A stretch of DNA of 64,000 nt from Euptelea pleiosperma (Eukaryota; Streptophyta; Magnoliopsida; Ranunculales; Eupteleaceae), in contig JASUTR010000245.1 in assembly GCA_035048495.1 (NCBI GenBank), forward strand, positions 207,347-271,346. The letters run 5' to 3'. A model generated the notes under the pieces. The model worked only from the letters and a program-made list of their open reading frames with translations, was not told the origin of the DNA and searched no databases. Shown piece after piece: positions 59,995 through 64,000 of this stretch. The position numbers and the translations under genes were made by a program. Numbering within the stretch: the first letter of the stretch is position 1; every line of letters begins with the position of its first letter.

Positions 59995-60263
59995 AAATAC
60001 AGCACCGTCCTCGGTGCTCATGACCGGGACATAAAATGATAAAAATCAGTGATGATGATGCAAAGATTCAGGAAGGATGTTACCAAGTCGGCAGAAACTC
60101 GACAGTGTGATACCTGATATCGGAAGAATGAATGTACCTGCATTGCCAAGATATAACAAATAACAAATGCATGAGACTCATGTACTCTAGGAATACCGGA
60201 ATTGCCTTTCCGAAAGCGCTAAGTTTTACGTCTTCAGCCAGACATGACGGGGGTATATCAAGT

Positions 60264-60275
60264 ACCCCCAACCAG
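60264..60275 (-). other. Internal polypurine-like motif 2
   Basis: Element-sense CTGGTTGGGGGT, identical over 12 bases to the motif at the 3' LTR border, followed by ACTTGATATA. It lies 66 bp downstream of the ORF stop in element sense. Confidence 0.5.
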
Positions 60276-60340
60276 GATAAAACTCATGGAGACTGAGTGA
60301 ATCTGCAGCCTTCCTGACACCTAAGGTGGAACGGAAACAA

Positions 60341-62194
60341 TTATCCTATCCCTTGTCTAGGTATACCTGTGTAGAACAGGTCTTTCTCAGTGTAAATTGA
60401 GAGAAGAGCATTGAGCTCTCTGAGCAGACTGACAAAAGTATGGAGTTGATCTGGGAGGGATCGAAGCTTCTCAGTAAAGATTGAGAGGAGAGTAGGAGCG
60501 GTTTCTCTGAGCAGACCCGCAAAAACATTTAGTTCAGCGGGGAGGGATAGAAGCTTCTCAGTAAAGACTGAGAAGGGAGTAGTAGTGGGTTCTCTGACCG
60601 TGGTTAGCAGAGCCGCAAACTCATTGAGTTTTGCGGGAATGTATCTGAATGGAGCAGACTCCTGCAGATCAGTAATACCAGAAATGTTGGACTCCGAGAT
60701 GAAGTCAGACTCACAGTGTTCATGACACTTGGATAATATATCTTCGGGAGAGTCCTGAGTTAGACTCTCTACGTCACACGGGTCATCGATAATATCGACG
60801 TAGGGTGACAGGTGAAAACTGTTGACCTCTTTCTCGATGTTTCCTAATGTGATAGGGATGTTCCAATCCCTACACTCAATATGTCCCTCCTCGGTGGGGA
60901 TCGGTAGGTCCAGGACAGCGGGAGGCCCATTTTCTAGACATGGGTCATCAGTAGGAATGTCTGCATTCAGAGCAGAGAGAGAGTTATCAGAGATAGAGAT
61001 GGGACTAAGTTCCTCTGTGCTCAGTCCAGAAGTTGGTGCTGTTAAGGGCACCAAAGATTGAGACTCGGGTTCATCACAATTGTTGCACAATCCAAGGGAG
61101 GTGGGGAGGAACGGTAGATCTTTGACAGCAGGGATCCTACAATCGAGACAAAACTTGGTGTCCTGATGATCAACTTCAGGGTCCAGGTTAGAAGCAGCAG
61201 TGGGAGATTGAGAAATAGGTTGCTCTGAGGTAGGTTCAGGATGTGGTGCTTTTAAAGGCACCGTATAAGGATACACTGGTTCCTCAATAGTCTGGCTCGA
61301 TCTAGGGGTGGGTACAATTTCAATTTCATCCTGGCAATTCTGGTACTTGGTCCAATTGTACGACTCGTCATTATAGACAGTGGCCATATCATTCTCCTCA
61401 AGATAGGCTAGTGGTGGGCTAGTGAATTTGACTTCCTCTCTCTCATTTTCTAATTGAACTAGACGTTGCTCCAAGCTCTCCAGAGATAGCTGTTGTTGGT
61501 GCTCTAGTCCTTTGAAATACTGTTGTTGCTGGGCAATGTACTGAGAGAGAAGGTCCTCTAGGCCGGGTTTAGTAGCCAACGGAGGTGGTTCAGCCAATGG
61601 GAGCTGAGGTGGCAACTCTTGATTGTAGTCCGACTGGGTATGAAAGTTGTAAGGCAAAGTGGAGTCTGGGACTAGGTGCTGACTCTGAAAATCCTGAGGG
61701 GCCCACTGTTGATCAGAATAGTCATTCTGTGGATATGACGGATACTGGGATTGCGAGTATTGCCAGTCATACTCGCCATTGGGTTGATGGAATCCAGAAG
61801 GATAGTTATCCTGCGGTAGTTGCTGCGGGAGGGCAGACTGTTCCCAACCAAAGTTATGGTGACTCCTATTATCCGGATAATAAGTGTTGTCATAGGAGGT
61901 CTGCATTGGAGATGGAAAGGTACAGACATCTTGCTGGATAGGAGGGTAATATCCTACAGAGTGGGAATGGTACACGGGTGGCTGGACTGCGGCACGAAGG
62001 GCAGAGACTGAATTTTTAAGTTCTTGGAGTTCAGAATTGTACTCTGGATCTCGGTGATTATCATACCCTGTAGAAGTGTGCGAGACTGGAGTATCATGAT
62101 GATACGCAGAATTGTCATACCATTGTTGAGAGTGATCACCTCGATTCTCACAGAAACTGTAGTAGGTCTCATACAGAGGCCGTTCATCTGCCAT
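60341..62194 (-). CDS. Gag-linker-like protein of the non-autonomous LTR element (617 aa)
   Basis: The only sizeable protein of the element. Residues 1-210 are rich in Tyr, Gln, Pro, Ser and His. The stretch TYYPDNRSHHNFGWEQ (104-119), then PSGFHQP (132-138), then GLEDLLSQYIAQQQQ followed by a heptad-like Leu/Gln segment (211-255), resembles in order and spacing the region after the nucleocapsid part of Athila-type Gag; this is recognition from memory, not a search. Residues 312-364 and 382-434 are an internal duplication with an exact 70-residue offset. The first copy has CLDC and CNNC pairs (349-352, 370-373). Residues ~519-605 hold three repeats ending in FTEKL, FTEKL and YTEKD. No capsid-type domain, CCHC knuckle or protease is evident. 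Start ATG 62192-62194. Function unknown. Confidence 0.8.
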   Translation of the reverse strand: MADERPLYETYYSFCENRGDHSQQWYDNSAYHHDTPVSHTSTGYDNHRDPEYNSELQELKNSVSALRAAVQPPVYHSHSVGYYPPIQQDVCTFPSPMQTSYDNTYYPDNRSHHNFGWEQSALPQQLPQDNYPSGFHQPNGEYDWQYSQSQYPSYPQNDYSDQQWAPQDFQSQHLVPDSTLPYNFHTQSDYNQELPPQLPLAEPPPLATKPGLEDLLSQYIAQQQQYFKGLEHQQQLSLESLEQRLVQLENEREEVKFTSPPLAYLEENDMATVYNDESYNWTKYQNCQDEIEIVPTPRSSQTIEEPVYPYTVPLKAPHPEPTSEQPISQSPTAASNLDPEVDHQDTKFCLDCRIPAVKDLPFLPTSLGLCNNCDEPESQSLVPLTAPTSGLSTEELSPISISDNSLSALNADIPTDDPCLENGPPAVLDLPIPTEEGHIECRDWNIPITLGNIEKEVNSFHLSPYVDIIDDPCDVESLTQDSPEDILSKCHEHCESDFISESNISGITDLQESAPFRYIPAKLNEFAALLTTVREPTTTPFSVFTEKLLSLPAELNVFAGLLRETAPTLLSIFTEKLRSLPDQLHTFVSLLRELNALLSIYTEKDLFYTGIPRQGIG

Positions 62195-63956
62195 TAGAGG
62201 CGATAGAGGGTACGGTGGACTAACTCTCAGATCGAGTCAGTAAAAGGTTAAGGCAGGTTCAACTGGGCTTCTACTTGAAAAAGTAAGCCCAAGATTTGGC
62301 AAAAAGTTGCCAAAAGGAGACACTCGAGTAGTGATTCTAAATGATGCACACCAAGCACAGATAATCCTATTCTAAACAATCAAGATATATTTTAGGCATT
62401 ATCTTGTTAGTTTTGGGGCTAGAGTAGATTATGACAGTGGGCGGACCACTGGTTTATCTTGTTAACCGCCGGACTAACTTTGTCGCTCTTAGGTTCTCAC
62501 CAGGCTACACTCTTCAAAGCGAATCCTTTAGTACTAACTCTAGTTAACAACAAGGCAATCCGAAGCCTAGACAGACGTGCGGCACAATGGCTGTCTTAAG
62601 TACGTCCCAGACTAACCGGATTGGTCAAGTGTATAAGAAGAGTGTTCCCTCGGGTTAAGCTAGGGTTGGTGCGTGTTCCTAGTCCACACGCAACTAACCG
62701 CCGAATAGTCCAAGATGCCACGTCGAGCTCAGTGTACTTGAGTAGCAGGGACTTATGGGTGTTAGACAACAGGGACCCGCGCTCGTGGTCTTATTTCGAT
62801 TGGATGTTAAGCGGGTTCGCTTTGTGTGGATTTTTCCTCGAACACCGGGCTAATTGGCTCTACTTCTTGATTCTTTTTATTATAGATGGATCCTGGGGAT
62901 CAATTCAGCTGGAGTGATGAGGTGGGTGATGAAATCCCACCAGTTTAATTTTGAGCTGGGTTGCTCGCTTAATGTTGTTATTAACGGCCACGCCACGCAA
63001 GTCGAATAAGTGTTGCTAAAAAAGAAATAGACAAGCGGCAATGATGCACCCAAATGCTCTGTATCGCACTCAAGGCGAGGATAGAGACTTACCTCCCGTG
63101 GGCCACGCCACGGGGTCGCCTCCGTGGGTTAGAGAGGGGTATCCTAATGGGCTTGGGCCCGACTCCACCTCTTTGAGCTTTTGCGCTCTACCCACACTGG
63201 ATCGTGTTCCTGCAGAAAAGTTAGATCGCACGGTCTAGGTATTCGGGATTCTATTTGGAAGATCTTGCCTTTTTAGGGTTCACTGAACAAGCACTGATTT
63301 AGGCAAGTTTTTGAATTAGTTTCCAAGTTCGAGATGGGTTAAAATTTAGGAATTCCCAGATTGGAAAATACCTAGATTGGAAAGTTTCCCGAACTGTGGA
63401 GATCTTCCAAGAAAGATTTGATTGCGAGATCCCTTATAATTTTGGGAAATTTCCCAAAATTGAAATTCTGCTAGATTGGGGCGTTTCCTTTTGCAGACTT
63501 TTCCAAATTCGGAAGATTTCTAAAGATAGAAATTCTTCTAAAGAGAAACTTCTAAAGGGGAAACCCTAATTTAGCAAAGTTTCAAGATTTTAGAATCTTT
63601 CCAAAAATCGCAAATCCTGATTGGTGATTTCTAAAAATCTGCAGAATATAAAACCCTAATTTTTTTGAATTTTGATTTATTTTTTTTTGGTATTTCACTT
63701 AATCTAGGGTTTCTAAAAAACCCTAGAACAAGATCTAGCAGTTATATGGAAAGCAGTAAAATTCCTAAATTATTACAAATTGCACTCGGCCTTCCGAGGC
63801 ATTAAAAATAGTAATTTAAAAACTGCTAAAAATCCCTAAAAACACAAAATAGAAAGTTTCCCGAAAAGGTCGGGCTGGCCAAATTGAGCAGCTTTTCGCT
63901 TCAGCAACTTTCCAATTCCGTCTTTACGTCCTTTTTCGCACTCCCGAACACCCGAG
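62195..63956 (-). other. Leader between the PBS and the ORF of the LTR element
   Basis: About 1.76 kb without a convincing gene. Near the PBS (63260-63760) it is AT-rich, with repeated AAACCCTA-type telobox words and recurrent GGAAATTTCC / GATTGGAAA-type fragments. Open frames on the opposite strand at 62621-62917 and 63041-63238 lack recognisable domains. A packaging signal would be expected here but cannot be pinpointed. Confidence 0.65.
63561..63726. promoter_or_regulatory. Telobox-like motif cluster in the leader
   Basis: AAACCCTAA at 63561-63569 and 63651-63659, TAGGGTTT at 63705-63712 and AAACCCTAG at 63718-63726. More lie at 55438-55445, 55466-55474 and 63978-63985 in the LTR ends. 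In plants this motif binds telomere-repeat-binding proteins and helps recruit Polycomb; activity here is untested. Confidence 0.5.
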
Positions 63957-63970
63957 CGGCAACGGCGCCA
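63957..63970 (-). other. Primer binding site, tRNA-Asp type
   Basis: Element-sense TGGCGCCGTTGCCG begins one base after the LTR end (CTTTCA, then A). It is complementary to the 3' end of plant tRNA-Asp including CCA over 14 bases; pairing stops at the following CTCGG. This primer choice is typical of the Athila lineage. Confidence 0.88.
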
Positions 63971-63971
63971 T

Positions 63972-64000
63972 TGAAAGTAGGGTTTTTCCGCGTCGTTGGT
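63972..64000 (-). repeat. 5' LTR of the Athila-like element, last 29 bp only
   Basis: Plus-strand TGAAAGTAGGGTTTTTCC onward to the window end is identical to 55432-55460. Position next to the PBS identifies it as the 3' edge of the 5' LTR in element sense. The rest lies outside the window. Confidence 0.92.

Larger units (their letters stand above)
58391..60340 (-). other. Noncoding internal region between the ORF and the 3' LTR
   Basis: About 1.95 kb where an autonomous relative would carry pol. I find no RT, integrase or protease motif in any frame. It contains a T-rich patch (59040-59240), a 33-T run (59921-59953) and two extra polypurine-like motifs (59984-59994, 60264-60275). Open frames are short and low-complexity. 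Confidence 0.7.
55432..64000 (-). mobile_element. Non-autonomous LTR retrotransposon, Athila-like (5' end outside the window)
   Basis: A minus-strand element. In its own sense: the 5' LTR (only its last 29 bp visible, 63972-64000), one spacer base, a tRNA-Asp-type PBS (63957-63970), a ~1.76-kb leader, a 617-aa ORF (60341-62194), ~1.95 kb of noncoding sequence, a polypurine tract (58379-58386) and a 3' LTR (55432-58378). The first 29 bp at 55432 and at 63972 are identical. No protease, RT, RNase H or integrase frame exists in the 5.6-kb internal region, so it would depend on another element. PBS type and Gag-linker-like ORF sequence suggest Athila ancestry; family assignment is inferred. Confidence 0.88.

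Noticed and set aside
62621..62917. 98-codon plus-strand open frame in the leader of the LTR element
   Set aside because: Antisense to the element, no recognisable motif, and the length is not unusual for 1.7 kb of noncoding DNA.
55432..64000. A captured host gene within the LTR element
   Set aside because: Apart from the Gag-linker-like ORF no exon-like coding with recognisable host domains was found, and the ORF's similarity points to retroelement origin.

Overview
The window is plant nuclear heterochromatin, most likely a eudicot. The evidence is a long array of a ~177-bp satellite, two L1-type LINEs with the plant layout (ORF1 with a DUF4283-like domain and CCHC knuckle; ORF2 with APE endonuclease, RT, zf-RVT and a C-terminal RNase H), and an LTR retrotransposon with a tRNA-Asp-type primer binding site as in the Athila lineage. 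I cannot name the species. I see no host protein-coding gene, tRNA or rRNA.

Layout: (1) 1-9586 satellite; (2) 9587-15740 a full-length LINE ('LINE-A', minus strand) with a ~15-bp target-site duplication (TSD); (3) 15741-23119 satellite; (4) 23120-29011 a second full-length LINE of a different family ('LINE-B', plus strand) with a ~17-bp TSD; (5) 29012-55431 satellite; (6) 55432 to the window end, a minus-strand LTR retrotransposon whose 3' LTR abuts the satellite and whose 5' LTR begins 29 bp before the window ends.

The satellite is about 43 kb net (~245 monomers) and has higher-order structure. A diagnostic monomer beginning ACAGGCGG recurs at 1, 5297, 16764, 18529, 20117, 21882, 29910, 36976, 44403, 51823 and (variant) 54470. 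It delimits near-identical blocks of ~5.3 kb (30 monomers), ~3.35 kb (19) and ~7.42 kb (42). Each monomer carries a 12-bp imperfect dyad. Nucleosome-scale monomer length, higher-order repeats and invasion by an Athila-like element resemble Arabidopsis centromeres, so this may be a centromeric or pericentromeric array. That is inference.

Both LINEs have both ORFs open. In each, the ORF1 stop overlaps the ORF2 start, and both end in the same small 3' hairpin before the poly(A). LINE-A has an unoccupied equivalent site in the adjacent satellite block, so it inserted after the block was duplicated.

The LTR element appears non-autonomous. Its only substantial ORF (617 aa) has a stretch resembling the linker part of Athila Gag, but no protease, RT or integrase is present. 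It also carries internal polypurine-tract copies, a family of perfect hairpins in the LTR and telobox-like motifs in its leader.
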